From contig NZ_QUAL01000035.1 in assembly GCF_003579925.1 (NCBI RefSeq), positions 4,505-43,164 on the forward strand: DNA of 38,660 nt, in the 5' to 3' direction. Positions 1 through 8,601 of the stretch are shown one piece after another. The notes under the pieces were generated by a model that did not search any database, was not told where the DNA came from, and saw only the letters and a list, made by a program, of their open reading frames with translations. The position numbers and the translations under genes were made by a program. This DNA is from Jiangella rhizosphaerae (GTDB taxonomy: Bacteria; Actinomycetota; Actinomycetes; Jiangellales; Jiangellaceae). Each line of letters opens with the position of its first letter. Within the stretch, counting starts at the first letter, position 1.

Positions 1-10
1 CCGAAGCAGA

Positions 11-44
11 GCGCCCGGGCCGTCCGTGTGGACGACCCGGGCGC
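11..44 (-). terminator. Hairpin terminator of the bc1-oxidase operon
   Basis: GCGCCCGGG at 11-19 pairs perfectly with CCCGGGCGC at 36-44, and an inner CGTCC/GGACG stem closes on a four-base loop. It lies 19 bases beyond the qcrB stop. The minus-strand copy is followed by TCTGCTTC, only moderately T-rich, as is common for terminators in high-GC actinobacteria. Confidence 0.75.
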
Positions 45-62
45 ACCGGTGGAGCAGGGGAG

Positions 63-1706
63 TTACTGCTGGCCGCTGGGCAGCTCGTCGCGGTGAGCGG
101 ACTCGGCGCCGTGGCCGTCGTGGTGGGCGGACTCGAGCTCCTCGCGGGTCGGCTTCTGCACGACGTCGCCGAAGTAGAAGCGGGAGAGCCGCGCCTGGAC
201 CCGCTTGCTGCGGTAGTTCGGGTTCGGGATGCCGTTGGCGTCCGTCGCCGGGCCCGGGTCGGACGGCAGCTGCCGTTCGTGCCAGGTCAGCTGGTAGGCC
301 TGGGCCTGGCTCAGCGGAGCGTGCAGCTCGGAGAACTCGCCCTCGGGGCTGACCATGACGATGCCGGTCTCGCGGCCGTGCATGACCTTGTCGCGGTCGC
401 GGCGCTGCAGGCCCAGGCAGATCCGCTTCGTGGCGAAGAACGCCAGCGGCGGCAGCACGAAGATGCCGATGCGGATGAACCAGGTGATCCAGTTGACCGG
501 GATCTCCAGGATCGTGGCGAAGAAGTCGTTACCGCCGGCGATCCACAGCAGGATGTAAAAGACGATGAACGCGACACCGATGCCGGTGCGCACCGGGACG
601 TTGCGCGGCCGGTCCAACAGGTGGTGCTCGCGGGTGTCGCCGGTCGCCTTCTGCTCCAGCCACGGGTACAGCGCGAGCGGCGTGAGGATGATGCCCGGCA
701 GCAGGATCGCCGGGATCAGCACGCTCATCGTGACCGGGTGGTCGAAGATGTAGAACTCCCACGGCGGCATGACGCGCAGGGCGCCGTCGAGGAAGCCGAC
801 GTACCAGTCGGGCTGGGTGCCGGCTGACACCACGGACGGATCGTATGGCCCCCACAACCAGACCGGGTTGATCTGGATGGTCGCGGCCAGCAGGACGATG
901 ACGCCCATGACGATGAACTGGAAGCCGCCGGCCTTGGCCACGTAGATCGGGTAGAACGGCGCGCCGGCGACGTTGGTGTTGGTCTTGCCCGGGCCGCCCC
1001 AGTGCGTGTGCTTCTGGTACCAGAGGATCATCAGGTGCGCGGTGACCAGCGCCAGGATGAGCCCCGGAATCAGCAGGATGTGCATGGGGTAGAGCCGGGC
1101 GATGATGTCGTCGCCGGGGTACTCGCCGCCGAACAGGAACGACGACAGGTAGGTGCCGACGATCGGGATGGCGAGCATGCCGCCCTCGATGATCCGCAGG
1201 CCGGTGCCCGACAGCAGGTCGTCGGGGAGCGAGTAGCCGGTGAAGCCGGCCGCCACGCCCAGGACCAGCAGGACGACGCCGATGAGCCAGTTGATCTCGC
1301 GGGGCTTGCGGAACGCGCCGGTGAAGAAGACGCGCAGCATGTGAGCCGACATCGCGGCCAGGAAGATCAGCGCGCCCCAGTGGTGCACCTGGCGCATCAG
1401 CAGGCCGCCGCGCACCTCGAAGGAGATCTCGAGAGTGGAGGCATAGGCCTCGGACATGCCGACGTCGCGCATGGGGACGTAGGCGCCTTCGTACACGACG
1501 TGCGCCATCGTCGGCTTGAACCAGAGCGTCAGGAACACGCCGGACAGCAGGATCATGATGAAGCTGAACAGCGCGATCTCCCCGAGCAGGAACGACCAGT
1601 GGTCGGGGAAGACCTTGCGGATGTTGCGCTTCAGCCAGTTGGACGCGGTGATCCGCTGGTCGACGAAGTCGACGACCTTGCCGGCACCGTTGACGATGGC
1701 GCTCAT
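63..1706 (-). CDS. qcrB: Cytochrome bc1 complex cytochrome b subunit QcrB
   Basis: A 547-residue integral membrane subunit of the menaquinol:cytochrome c reductase, which in actinobacteria forms a supercomplex with aa3 oxidase. Both haem b ligand pairs are visible: H108 and H122 in helix B (RQVHHW...SAHML) and H209 and H224 in helix D (PMHILL...TAHLM), with the 15-residue helix D spacing. The quinol-oxidation motif reads PDWY, with its acidic residue. The C-terminal extension is hydrophilic and His-rich (SAHHDGHGAESAHRDE). The start was chosen as ATG at 1706, which overlaps the qcrA stop by four bases (ATGA); the longer open frame upstream is a shadow of qcrA. It is the last gene of the operon and is followed by a hairpin. 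Compare the divergent paralogue at 15970-17550. Confidence 0.97.
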   Translation of the reverse strand: MSAIVNGAGKVVDFVDQRITASNWLKRNIRKVFPDHWSFLLGEIALFSFIMILLSGVFLTLWFKPTMAHVVYEGAYVPMRDVGMSEAYASTLEISFEVRGGLLMRQVHHWGALIFLAAMSAHMLRVFFTGAFRKPREINWLIGVVLLVLGVAAGFTGYSLPDDLLSGTGLRIIEGGMLAIPIVGTYLSSFLFGGEYPGDDIIARLYPMHILLIPGLILALVTAHLMILWYQKHTHWGGPGKTNTNVAGAPFYPIYVAKAGGFQFIVMGVIVLLAATIQINPVWLWGPYDPSVVSAGTQPDWYVGFLDGALRVMPPWEFYIFDHPVTMSVLIPAILLPGIILTPLALYPWLEQKATGDTREHHLLDRPRNVPVRTGIGVAFIVFYILLWIAGGNDFFATILEIPVNWITWFIRIGIFVLPPLAFFATKRICLGLQRRDRDKVMHGRETGIVMVSPEGEFSELHAPLSQAQAYQLTWHERQLPSDPGPATDANGIPNPNYRSKRVQARLSRFYFGDVVQKPTREELESAHHDGHGAESAHRDELPSGQQ

Positions 1707-2788
1707 CGCGTGCGCTCCCAGTAGCTCGGCCCGACGGGCTCGGTGAAGTCGCTCTGCGCGATCAGGTAGCCCTCCGAGTCTACGGCGATCGGCAGCTGCG
1801 GGAGGCTCCGCGTCGCCGGGCCGAAGATCACTTTGCCGTTGTCCGAGAGGTCGAACGTGGACTGGTGGCAGGGGCAGAGCATGTGGTGCGTCGTCTGCTC
1901 GTAGAGGCTGATCGGGCAGCCGACGTGCGTGCAGATCTTGGAGTACGCCAGGATGCCGTCGACGCCCCAGTTCTCGCGGCCCGGTGCGACGTGGATGTCC
2001 TCGGGCAGCATGCGCACCAGCATGACCGGCGACTTGGCCCGCTCGTTGATGCGCTCGGGCCCGTGCTCGGGGAGGTCCTCGAAGGTCGCGGGCATGGCGT
2101 TGACCAGCTGGCCGATCTCGAGGTCGGCGGCCCGGATGGGCATGAACGTGACGTCGGTGAGGACGCGGACGCCCTCGGCCCAGATGGTGTGCTCCTTGCG
2201 CTCGCTGGGCGACGGGCCGGTGTTGGGGCCGAGGTCGCGCAGCAGGATGACGGCGGGCAGCGGCAGCAGGGCCAGCGCACCGAGCAGCGAGTTGCGGATG
2301 AGCTTGCGCCGGCCGAAGCCGGTCTCCTCGGTGCCGGTCTCGAAGTCGGCCAGCGCGGCCGCGCGGGTCTCGTCGTCGCCGCGCAGCTCGTGCCGCTCGT
2401 GCACGACCTCGGGGGACGACATCAGCGACCGCGCCCACTGCACGGCGCCCGCACCGACGAGGAACAGCGCCAGGCCCAGCGTGAGGCCCAAGGTCAGGTT
2501 CGACACCTGGACGTCGCCGATGTTGACGCCGTCGTCGGGGTCGTCGGGATGGATGCCGACGATCACGTAGAAGACGATGAACGCGACGGTGAGCAGCGAG
2601 GCCAGGGCGAACATGCCGGCGACCTGCCGCTCGGCGCGCCGCTCGGCCTTCTTGTCGACGTCGGTGAGCCGGGGCTCGTCGTGGTGGAGTCCGGGGTCGG
2701 CGATCGGGTCGGCCGGCACCACGGCGTGCTCGCCGTGGGGGACGACGGCGTGCTCGTCACCGTTGGGGTTCACGTTGTGCGTGCTCAT
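1703..2788 (-). CDS. qcrA: Rieske iron-sulfur subunit QcrA of the bc1 complex
   Basis: A 361-residue Rieske protein that passes one quinol electron to QcrC. Three hydrophobic segments (roughly residues 57-78, 98-118 and 164-183) give the three-helix N-terminal anchor typical of actinobacterial QcrA. The [2Fe-2S] ligands are in CTHVGC (C286, H288; C291 in the disulfide) and CPCHQS (C305, H308; C307 in the disulfide). The N-terminal 50 residues are charged and His-rich. The ATG at 2788 overlaps the qcrC stop (ATGA), and the qcrA stop overlaps the qcrB start in the same way, so translation of the three subunits is probably coupled. Confidence 0.97.
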   Translation of the reverse strand: MSTHNVNPNGDEHAVVPHGEHAVVPADPIADPGLHHDEPRLTDVDKKAERRAERQVAGMFALASLLTVAFIVFYVIVGIHPDDPDDGVNIGDVQVSNLTLGLTLGLALFLVGAGAVQWARSLMSSPEVVHERHELRGDDETRAAALADFETGTEETGFGRRKLIRNSLLGALALLPLPAVILLRDLGPNTGPSPSERKEHTIWAEGVRVLTDVTFMPIRAADLEIGQLVNAMPATFEDLPEHGPERINERAKSPVMLVRMLPEDIHVAPGRENWGVDGILAYSKICTHVGCPISLYEQTTHHMLCPCHQSTFDLSDNGKVIFGPATRSLPQLPIAVDSEGYLIAQSDFTEPVGPSYWERTR

Positions 2789-3690
2789 GCCTTCGACGAC
2801 CTCGTCACGATCCAGGTGGCCATGCCGATCAGCAGGCCGATACCCACCAGCCACGCCCACAGACCCTCGGCGACGGGACCCGCACGGCCGATGGCGAGGC
2901 CACCGGGGTCGGGCTCGTTCTGCACGCTCTCGAGGAACGCGATGATGTCGCGCTTGTCCTCGGGGGTGACGGTCTGGTCGTTGAACACCGGCATCGCCTG
3001 CGGGCCGGTGATCATGGCCTCGTAGATGTGCCGCGGCTCGACGCCGGTGAGGTTCGGCGCGAACTGGCCCATCGTCAGTGCACCGCCCTGCCCGGTGGTG
3101 TTGTGGCACTGCGAGCAGTTGGTGCGGAACAGTTCGCCGCCGCGGGCGACGTTGCCCTGCGAGGTGTCGAGGTACTCCTCGTCAGGCACGTCGGGCCCCG
3201 GGGCCAGCGAGGCGACGAACGCCGCCATGGCGTCGATCTGGTCCTGGCTGTACGAGACCGGCTTCCGCTCCGCCTGCGCCGACGGGGCGGCCAGCGGCAT
3301 GCGGCCCGTCCCGACCTGGAAGTCGACCGCGGCGGCGCCGACGCCGATGAGCGACGGGCCGAGGACGTCGCCGTTGTCGTTGATCTGGCCCTCGCCGTTC
3401 AGGCCGTGGCACGACGAGCAGCCGATGGCGAACAGCTGCCGGCCCTCGTCGATCTGCGTGGAGGAGGCGGCCTGGACGTTCTGCGACGTCGTCGGTGCCA
3501 GCGCGGCGTACGCGCCGCCGGCGGTGAACAGGACCGCCACCAGCACGGCGATGGCCGCGAGCGGGTGTCGCCGCCGGGTCGACAGCAAGCGCCCGATGGA
3601 GGCGCCGCCGTTGAGGCCCGAAGAGGACTGTCCGATCCGCGAGCCGCGGGACCGGCCGGGCAACGATCTGGGCACGTCTCTCCTCGTCAC
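2785..3690 (-). CDS. qcrC: Di-haem cytochrome c subunit QcrC
   Basis: A 301-residue membrane-anchored cytochrome cc. An N-terminal hydrophobic segment (about residues 44-64) leads to two c-type haem sites, CSSCH at 91-95 and CSQCH at 192-196, with likely Met axial ligands in GRMPL and QAMPVF. A C-terminal membrane helix ([14 protein letters not shown]) follows. The two tandem haem domains are the actinobacterial arrangement, which removes the need for soluble cytochrome c between bc1 and the oxidase. The start is GTG at 3690, overlapping the ctaE stop by four bases (GTGA). The basic 40-residue N-terminus before the first helix is long; an internal start cannot be excluded, but none is better supported. 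Confidence 0.96.
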   Translation of the reverse strand: MTRRDVPRSLPGRSRGSRIGQSSSGLNGGASIGRLLSTRRRHPLAAIAVLVAVLFTAGGAYAALAPTTSQNVQAASSTQIDEGRQLFAIGCSSCHGLNGEGQINDNGDVLGPSLIGVGAAAVDFQVGTGRMPLAAPSAQAERKPVSYSQDQIDAMAAFVASLAPGPDVPDEEYLDTSQGNVARGGELFRTNCSQCHNTTGQGGALTMGQFAPNLTGVEPRHIYEAMITGPQAMPVFNDQTVTPEDKRDIIAFLESVQNEPDPGGLAIGRAGPVAEGLWAWLVGIGLLIGMATWIVTRSSKA

Positions 3691-4334
3691 TTGACCACGT
3701 AGATGGTGAGGAACAGGGCGATCCAGACGACGTCGACGAAGTGCCAGTAGTAGGACACGACGATCGTGCTGGTGGCCTGCTCGTGGGTGAACCGGCGCGT
3801 CATGTAGGTGCGGCCCAGCAGGAACAGGAACGCGATGAGGCCGAGCGTGACGTGCAGGCCGTGGAACCCGGTGGCCAGGTAGAAGATCGAGCCGTACGGG
3901 TCACTGGACAGCGTCAGGCCCTCGTGCATCGCCAGCTCGGCGTACTCGAACACCTGCCCGCCGATGAAGAACGCGCCCATGAGGAACGTCAGGATGAACC
4001 ACTCGCGCATACCCCACTTGCCGACCTGCAGCAGGCTGCCCAGGCGGCCCACCTGGCCGCGCTCGGCCCGCAGCACACCCAGCTGGCAGGTGACCGAAGA
4101 CAGCACCAGAACGGTGGTGTTCAGCAGCGAGAAGGGAACGTTGAGCAGTTCGGACTGCTGTTCCCACAGGGCGGGGGCGTTGGACCGGAGCGTGAAGTAG
4201 ATCGCGAACAGGGCCGCGAAGAACATCAGCTCACTGGACAGCCACACGATCACCCCGACGGCGACGAGATTCGGTCGCTCGGGTTGCCGCGTGTGGGCAG
4301 CGTCGACGGCAGTTGCGGAAGCCACGCCCGCCAT
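3687..4334 (-). CDS. ctaE: Cytochrome c oxidase subunit III (aa3-type)
   Basis: A 215-residue subunit III of haem-copper oxidase with five hydrophobic helices. Recognisable segments are [17 protein letters not shown], the conserved helix around [12 protein letters not shown], and the C-terminal [14 protein letters not shown]. The start at 4334 (MAGVASAT) was preferred over an open-frame extension to 4430, because the 32 extra residues are Cys/Gly-rich, not subunit III-like, and cover the promoter region. ctaE is the first gene of ctaE-qcrC-qcrA-qcrB, which are joined by four-base overlaps. Upstream lies an AT-richer stretch with an inverted repeat near 4419-4440 that may be its operator. Confidence 0.95.
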   Translation of the reverse strand: MAGVASATAVDAAHTRQPERPNLVAVGVIVWLSSELMFFAALFAIYFTLRSNAPALWEQQSELLNVPFSLLNTTVLVLSSVTCQLGVLRAERGQVGRLGSLLQVGKWGMREWFILTFLMGAFFIGGQVFEYAELAMHEGLTLSSDPYGSIFYLATGFHGLHVTLGLIAFLFLLGRTYMTRRFTHEQATSTIVVSYYWHFVDVVWIALFLTIYVVK

Positions 4335-4418
4335 TATGTCGGTCGCCTCGGACGGGCACGACAGGACCCCGGGGTAGAAGCCGCCGGGCGTGTCACAGCC
4401 ATGGTGAGCCACGGCCGC

Positions 4419-4440
4419 CAGGTAAAGCAAGCCTTACCTG
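4419..4440. promoter_or_regulatory. Inverted repeat, possible iron-regulator (DtxR/IdeR-like) box upstream of ctaE
   Basis: CAGGTAA (4419-4425) and TTACCTG (4434-4440) form a perfect 7-base inverted repeat with an 8-base spacer. It is 85 bases upstream of the ctaE ATG and beside a minus-strand CATATC that could be a -10 element. The AGGTAAGGC half resembles one arm of DtxR/IdeR boxes, but the spacing is looser than the 19-bp consensus. Only the palindrome is certain; the regulator is inferred. The rest of the 4335-4633 gap shows no gene. Confidence 0.4.
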
Positions 4441-4633
4441 ATATGTGGACGGTTTCGCCGCGCCGGACGTCGCCGACCAGGAGCTGCTGGACGGTGAACG
4501 GCTCGGGTCCGGCCGGGGTTCCGCGCCGTCCGGTCACGGCGGCGGGCGGGCACTCCCGTCCTCGGGTGGGCGCACCGGTACCATCGTCTCGACCAGCCAG
4601 CCAGCCCGAGAGATCCCAGCGAGGACCCGCAGG

Positions 4634-5053
4634 ATGAGCAGCACCGAGCCGACCATGACGATCCTCGTCTACAGCGACGACCGCACCACGCGCGAGCAGG
4701 TGCGGCTGGCCGTCGGCCGGCGCCCCGCGGCGGACCTGCCGAAGGTGGAGTTCGTCGAGGTCGCCACGCACGCGGCCGTCATCCGGCGGCTCGACGCCGG
4801 CGGCATCGACGTCGCCGTCCTCGACGGCGAGGCGGTCCCGTCCGGCGGGATGGGCCTGGCGCGCACCATCAAGGAAGAGATCTACAACGCTCCGCCGGTG
4901 CTCGTGCTGATCGGCCGGCCGCAGGACGCCTGGCTGGCCACGTGGTCGCGCGCCGAGTCGGTCGTGTCGCACCCGCTCGACCCCATCGCCGTCGCGTCGG
5001 CCGTGGCCGACCTCATGCGGCGCCGCTCCGCCGGCGTCCCCGCCACGTCATGA
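4634..5053 (+). CDS. Receiver-like (response-regulator-type) protein upstream of trpD
   Basis: A 139-residue protein with a CheY-like fold: strand MTILVYSDD (acidic pair at residues 15-16), strand [13 protein letters not shown] (D64 at the phospho-acceptor position), and a late strand [16 protein letters not shown]. No output domain follows. I start it at ATG 4634, preceded by GAGGA eight bases upstream; a second ATG at 4655 is possible. Its stop overlaps the trpD ATG, so the two are translationally coupled. A similar stand-alone receiver is found beside trpD in other actinobacteria (family knowledge), but its function is unknown. Whether it is phosphorylated cannot be told; no partner kinase is adjacent. 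Confidence 0.85.
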   Translation: MSSTEPTMTILVYSDDRTTREQVRLAVGRRPAADLPKVEFVEVATHAAVIRRLDAGGIDVAVLDGEAVPSGGMGLARTIKEEIYNAPPVLVLIGRPQDAWLATWSRAESVVSHPLDPIAVASAVADLMRRRSAGVPATS

Positions 5054-6087
5054 GCGAGACGCAGCAGACCTGGCCCGCCGTCCTGACGGCGCTCGTCAAC
5101 GGCGAGGACCTCTCCACCGAGGCGGCCGCCTGGGCGATGGGCGAGATCATGCGCGGCGAGGCGACGCCGGTGCAGATCGCCGGGTTCGCGGTCGCGCTGC
5201 GCGCCAAGGGCGAGACGGTCACCGAGCTCGAGGGCCTGGTCCAGGCCATGTACGACGTCGCCACGCCGTTCCCCGACCCCGGTCCCGCGCTGGACATCGT
5301 CGGCACCGGCGGCGACCGCGCCCACACCGTCAACATCTCCACCATGGCGGCCATCGCCGCGGCCGGGGCCGGCGCCCGGGTCGTCAAGCACGGCAACCGC
5401 GCGGCGTCGTCGCTGTGCGGATCGGCCGACCTGCTCGAAGGGCTCGGCGTGCGGCTGGACCTCCCAGCCGCGCGGGTCGCCGAGATCGCCGTCGAGGCCG
5501 GCATCACCTTCTGCTTCGCCCCGGCGTTCCACCCGTCGCTGCGGCACGCGTCGACGGCGCGCAGCGAGCTGGGCATCCAGACGACGTTCAACATGCTCGG
5601 CCCCATGGCCAACCCGGCCCGGCCCAGCGCCCAGGCCGTCGGCGTGGCCGACGCCCGGGTGGCGGCGCTGATCGCCGGCGTGCTGGCCGGACGCGGCACC
5701 TCCGCGCTGGTCTTCCGTGGCGACGACGGCCTCGACGAGCTCACCACCACCACGACGTCGCGCGTCTGGGTGGTGCGCGAGGGCGAGGTGACGGAGGAGC
5801 GCTTCGACCCCGCGTCCCTCGGCATCGCGCCGGTCCCCGCCGAGGCGCTGCGCGGCGGCGACGTCGCCTACAACGTCGGCGTGGCCCGGCGGTTCGTCGG
5901 CGGCGAGAAGGGTCCGGTGCGCGACGCGGTGCTGCTCAACGCCGCGGCGGGCCTGGCGGCGTACGACGCCCTGGACGCGCCGCTGGCCGACCGGCTGGCC
6001 GCCGGACTCGAGAAGGCGACCGCCGCCGTCGACTCCGGCGCCGCTCAGCGGGTGCTGGACCGCTGGGTGGCCGCCGCCTCCGCCTGA
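5050..6087 (+). CDS. trpD: Anthranilate phosphoribosyltransferase
   Basis: A 345-residue enzyme that joins anthranilate to PRPP, the second step of tryptophan synthesis; cytosolic. Diagnostic segments are the PRPP loop [17 protein letters not shown] (about residues 78-94), [21 protein letters not shown], the anthranilate-site stretch [12 protein letters not shown], and the metal-binding DGLDE. Length is normal for the family. The ATG lies inside the stop of the preceding receiver-like gene (ATGA). It is away from other trp genes, as in Mycobacterium and Streptomyces, where it also sits next to the qcr-cta locus. It converges on the Lrp-type gene; their stops sit in one small hairpin. Confidence 0.96.
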   Translation: MSETQQTWPAVLTALVNGEDLSTEAAAWAMGEIMRGEATPVQIAGFAVALRAKGETVTELEGLVQAMYDVATPFPDPGPALDIVGTGGDRAHTVNISTMAAIAAAGAGARVVKHGNRAASSLCGSADLLEGLGVRLDLPAARVAEIAVEAGITFCFAPAFHPSLRHASTARSELGIQTTFNMLGPMANPARPSAQAVGVADARVAALIAGVLAGRGTSALVFRGDDGLDELTTTTTSRVWVVREGEVTEERFDPASLGIAPVPAEALRGGDVAYNVGVARRFVGGEKGPVRDAVLLNAAAGLAAYDALDAPLADRLAAGLEKATAAVDSGAAQRVLDRWVAAASA

Positions 6088-6103
6088 CGCCTCGTCGCGT
6101 CAG
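6084..6103. terminator. Small bidirectional hairpin spanning two convergent stop codons
   Basis: CTGACGC at 6084-6090 and GCGTCAG at 6097-6103 are a perfect inverted repeat around a six-base loop. The trpD stop (6085-6087) lies in one arm and the stop of the opposing gene (6100-6102) in the other. It may act as a compact two-way terminator, but there is no T-tract and the stem is only 7 bp. Confidence 0.45.
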
Positions 6104-6381
6104 TCCTCGGCGCCGAGCGCGAACGCGGCCTCGAGGTCGTGCTTGGAGTACGCCCGGAACGCGATGTGCGTCTCGGTGTTGAGCACGCCGTCGACCTTGT
6201 TGAGGCGGTCGGCGACGACCTCGGCGATGGCGTCGTGCGTCCGGACCCGGACCATCGCGACGAGGTCGATCTCGCCGGTGACCGAGTAGACCTCGCTGAC
6301 GCCGTCGAGGGCGGCGATCTCCGTCGCGACCTCGGGGATGCGCGCGACGTCGGCCTGGATGAACACGATCGCAGTGATCAC
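6100..6381 (-). CDS. Lrp/AsnC-type RAM (ligand-binding) domain protein
   Basis: A 93-residue stand-alone RAM/Lrp ligand-binding domain without the usual N-terminal helix-turn-helix. It begins ITAIVFIQADVARIPEVA and has the typical beta-strand core EIDLVAMVRV followed by THIAFRAYSKHDLE. Such single-domain proteins are common next to trpD in actinobacteria and may bind amino acids or modulate full-length Lrp proteins; the ligand is not known here. The start is GTG at 6381, chosen because GAGGAG lies about seven bases upstream. A minus-strand TAATGT at 6417-6422 is a plausible -10. The much longer open frame continuing upstream is a shadow of the neighbouring nuclease gene. Confidence 0.9.
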   Translation of the reverse strand: MITAIVFIQADVARIPEVATEIAALDGVSEVYSVTGEIDLVAMVRVRTHDAIAEVVADRLNKVDGVLNTETHIAFRAYSKHDLEAAFALGAED

Positions 6382-6416
6382 GTGATGTCTCCTCGGGGTG
6401 TACCGGTTCGGCGCCG

Positions 6417-6422
6417 ACATTA
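6417..6422 (-). promoter_or_regulatory. Putative -10 element for the RAM-domain gene
   Basis: Minus-strand TAATGT about 36 bases upstream of the GTG at 6381, leaving room for the GAGGAG ribosome-binding site. No clear -35 was identified. Confidence 0.35.
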
Positions 6423-6485
6423 CCGCCGGCTCCCCGAGGCCGGCCGCGAGGTCCCGGGCTGCGGCGAGTCCCGGAAGAAAAGGGT

Positions 6486-8228
6486 TCAGCGCAGCGGGCG
6501 CAGGGGACGGCGGTCGGCGAACGGGCGGGCCGCGCGCTGGTCGTCGTCGCGGGCGTCGGCGACGGCGGTGTAGCCGGCTGCGCTGGGCCACGGAAGCGTC
6601 CACACGCCGTCGACGCGCACCAGCCGGGTGCCGGGGGTCTCGAGCCAGCGCAGCACGCACTCGGTCTCTTCGGCCGTGGCCGCCGGGAGCGGTGCCGGCG
6701 CCGGGAGCACCGTCTCGGCCGTCGCGACGAGGGCCTCGACGGCCGGGCGCGGGTCGACGCCGGGCGGGGTGACCTCGGCGCCGGCCAGCCGGCCGTACCG
6801 CACGACGTGCAGCTCCCACCCGCCCACCTCGCGGCGTCGCGCCGCCACCAGCTGCGGCACCGACGCCAGCGACGCCATGCGTTGCGACCGGATCAGCGAC
6901 CGCACCAGCGTCGCCAGCCGGTCGCGGCGGACGGCCGCCTCTTCGTAGCGCTCGTGAGCGGCCAGCGCGGTGATGCGCTCGAGCAGCCGGTGCACCAGCG
7001 GCCCGGGGTCGCCGGTGAACGCCTGCCGCACCTGGTCGACGTGCACCGCGTACTCCGCCGCCGACTCGGCGCCCGTGCAGGGTGCGCCACAGCGGCCCAT
7101 GTCGGCCAGGATGCAGGCCGACGACGACGGCGACGCCGACAGCCGCTGCGTGCACTGGCGGATGGGCACGGCCTCGTGGATGGCCGTCATGGCCGCCTCG
7201 GCGATGCGGCGCGACCCGAACGGCCCGAGGTAGGCCGAGCCGTCCTCGCGGACCTGCCGGACCAGCGAGAGCCGCGGGAACGCCTCGACGGTGAGCTTGA
7301 GCCAGCTGCCGCGCTCGGGGAACCGCGAACGCCGGTTGTAGCGGGGCTTGCGCTCGGCGATCAGCCGCAGCTCGCGGACCTCGGCCTCCAGCGGCGTGGC
7401 GCATTGGATGCCGGTGACGCCGGTGGCGATGGAGACCATCTCGGTCATCCGCGGCCGCGTCTCGGACGCGGTGAAGTAGGTGCGCACCCGGGTGCGCATG
7501 TCCTTGCTCTTGCCGACGTAGAGGGTCTCGCCGTCGGGCGCGGTGAACATGTAGACGCCGGGGGCGTGCGGCAGCTGCTCGGACAGGTGCCGCTTCTGCC
7601 GCTGCGCCACGGTGACCTTGCTCTGCCAGAGCGCGAGCTCCTCGACGGTGTGCACGCCGACGTTGCCCAGCCGCTCGAACAGCCCGTGCAGGACGTCGAC
7701 CGTGGCCCGGGCGTCGGCCAGGGCGCGGTGGTTGGGCGTGGTGGACGCGCGGAACAGCCGGGCCAGCGTGGACAGCTTGCAGTCGCGGGCCTCGTCGCGC
7801 GACAGCACGCGCCGGGCCAGCCGCGCGGTGTCGAGCACCTGGAACGACGGCCAGCGGGCGCCGGTGACCTCGCACGCGGCCTTCAGGAACCCGACGTCGA
7901 ACGGCGCGTTGTGCGCGACGAGGACGCTGCCGCGGGCGAACTCGAGGAACGCCGGCAGTACCGACTGGATGCGCGGCGCGCCGGCCACCATGAGGTCGGT
8001 GATGCCCGTCAGCACGGCGATGAACGGCGGGATGGCCGACGCCGGGCGGACCAGGGTGTCGAACTCGCCGACGACCTCGCCCCCGCGGACCTTCACCGCG
8101 CCGATCTCAGTGATCTCGTTGCCGTCGGGCGCCCCGCCGGTGGTCTCGAGATCGACCACGACGAACGTGGTGGAGACCAGCGGCATGCCGATCTCGTCGA
8201 GCGTGCCCTGGATGGCCACGGCCGTCAT
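6486..8228 (-). CDS. DEDDh exonuclease fused to a UvrC-like GIY-YIG nuclease
   Basis: A 580-residue two-nuclease fusion. Residues about 20-185 form a DnaQ-type 3'-5' exonuclease: VVDLETTG gives the D-x-E pair, HNAPFDVGFL the second Asp, and HRALADA the H and final Asp. Residues about 215-300 are a GIY-YIG domain as in the UvrC N-terminus (PGVYMFTAPDGETLYVGKS). Then come UvrC-like segments: four cysteines spaced C-x12-C-x7-C-x3-C (ending RCGAPC), matching the spacing of the UvrC iron-sulfur ligands, and a UVR-like YEEAAVRRDRL. The UvrC C-terminal RNase H-like nuclease is absent, so it resembles Cho. A role in nucleotide excision or repair processing is inferred. ATG 8228 was chosen for its GAGGGG site rather than GTG 8255. 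Confidence 0.92.
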   Translation of the reverse strand: MTAVAIQGTLDEIGMPLVSTTFVVVDLETTGGAPDGNEITEIGAVKVRGGEVVGEFDTLVRPASAIPPFIAVLTGITDLMVAGAPRIQSVLPAFLEFARGSVLVAHNAPFDVGFLKAACEVTGARWPSFQVLDTARLARRVLSRDEARDCKLSTLARLFRASTTPNHRALADARATVDVLHGLFERLGNVGVHTVEELALWQSKVTVAQRQKRHLSEQLPHAPGVYMFTAPDGETLYVGKSKDMRTRVRTYFTASETRPRMTEMVSIATGVTGIQCATPLEAEVRELRLIAERKPRYNRRSRFPERGSWLKLTVEAFPRLSLVRQVREDGSAYLGPFGSRRIAEAAMTAIHEAVPIRQCTQRLSASPSSSACILADMGRCGAPCTGAESAAEYAVHVDQVRQAFTGDPGPLVHRLLERITALAAHERYEEAAVRRDRLATLVRSLIRSQRMASLASVPQLVAARRREVGGWELHVVRYGRLAGAEVTPPGVDPRPAVEALVATAETVLPAPAPLPAATAEETECVLRWLETPGTRLVRVDGVWTLPWPSAAGYTAVADARDDDQRAARPFADRRPLRPLR

Positions 8229-8364
8229 GTCCCACCCCTCTCGGTCCTCGGCCACCTGATCGCACAGTAGGCACCGCCACTGACAATCTCCGGCCGCGAC
8301 CCGCCGTCTGACGGCCTACGCTGGGCGGCAACACGTCCAGCGAACCGACGCCGAGGAGCAGCCC

Positions 8365-8601
8365 ATGCCCGTTCCCCAGCCGTCCGAGACCACTCGGTGG
8401 CGCTGCGCGCAATGCGGCAACCTGACCCGGTTCGACGTCGTGCGGTCCAGCCGCGTGCGCGAGTTCGTCCACGTCGACCTCTCGGGCGTCCCGAAGGTCG
8501 AGGAGACGGACGTCCTGGCGGAGTCCGTCGAGCGTGTGGTCTGCCGGTGGTGCGGCGGGGAGGAAACGGTGGAGCTCGTCGCGCGGCCTGACTCCGCGTG
8601 A
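8365..8601 (+). CDS. Small two-CxxC zinc-ribbon protein
   Basis: A 78-residue protein with two knuckles, CAQC near residue 14 and CRWC near residue 60, separated by a central segment (RVREFVHVDLSGVPKVEE), consistent with one four-Cys zinc site. There is no signal peptide or membrane segment. The start is supported by GAGGAG six bases upstream of the ATG, and TACGCT at 8317-8322 is a possible -10. Its stop overlaps the GTG of the NYN gene, so the two are probably made together, perhaps as a nucleic-acid-binding partner of the nuclease-like protein. The family is conserved but uncharacterised to my knowledge; function is inferred only from pairing. Confidence 0.85.
   Translation: MPVPQPSETTRWRCAQCGNLTRFDVVRSSRVREFVHVDLSGVPKVEETDVLAESVERVVCRWCGGEETVELVARPDSA

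Noticed and set aside
1002-3702. Long plus-strand open frames opposite qcrB-qcrA-qcrC
   Set aside because: They are rich in Arg/Gln/His/Asp with no domain, and mirror the codon pattern of the minus-strand genes; such shadows are common in high-GC DNA.
6807-8270. 487-codon plus-strand open frame opposite the DEDDh/GIY-YIG gene
   Set aside because: Composition is shadow-like (Arg, Gly, Asp, His-rich) and the opposite strand carries clear catalytic motifs.
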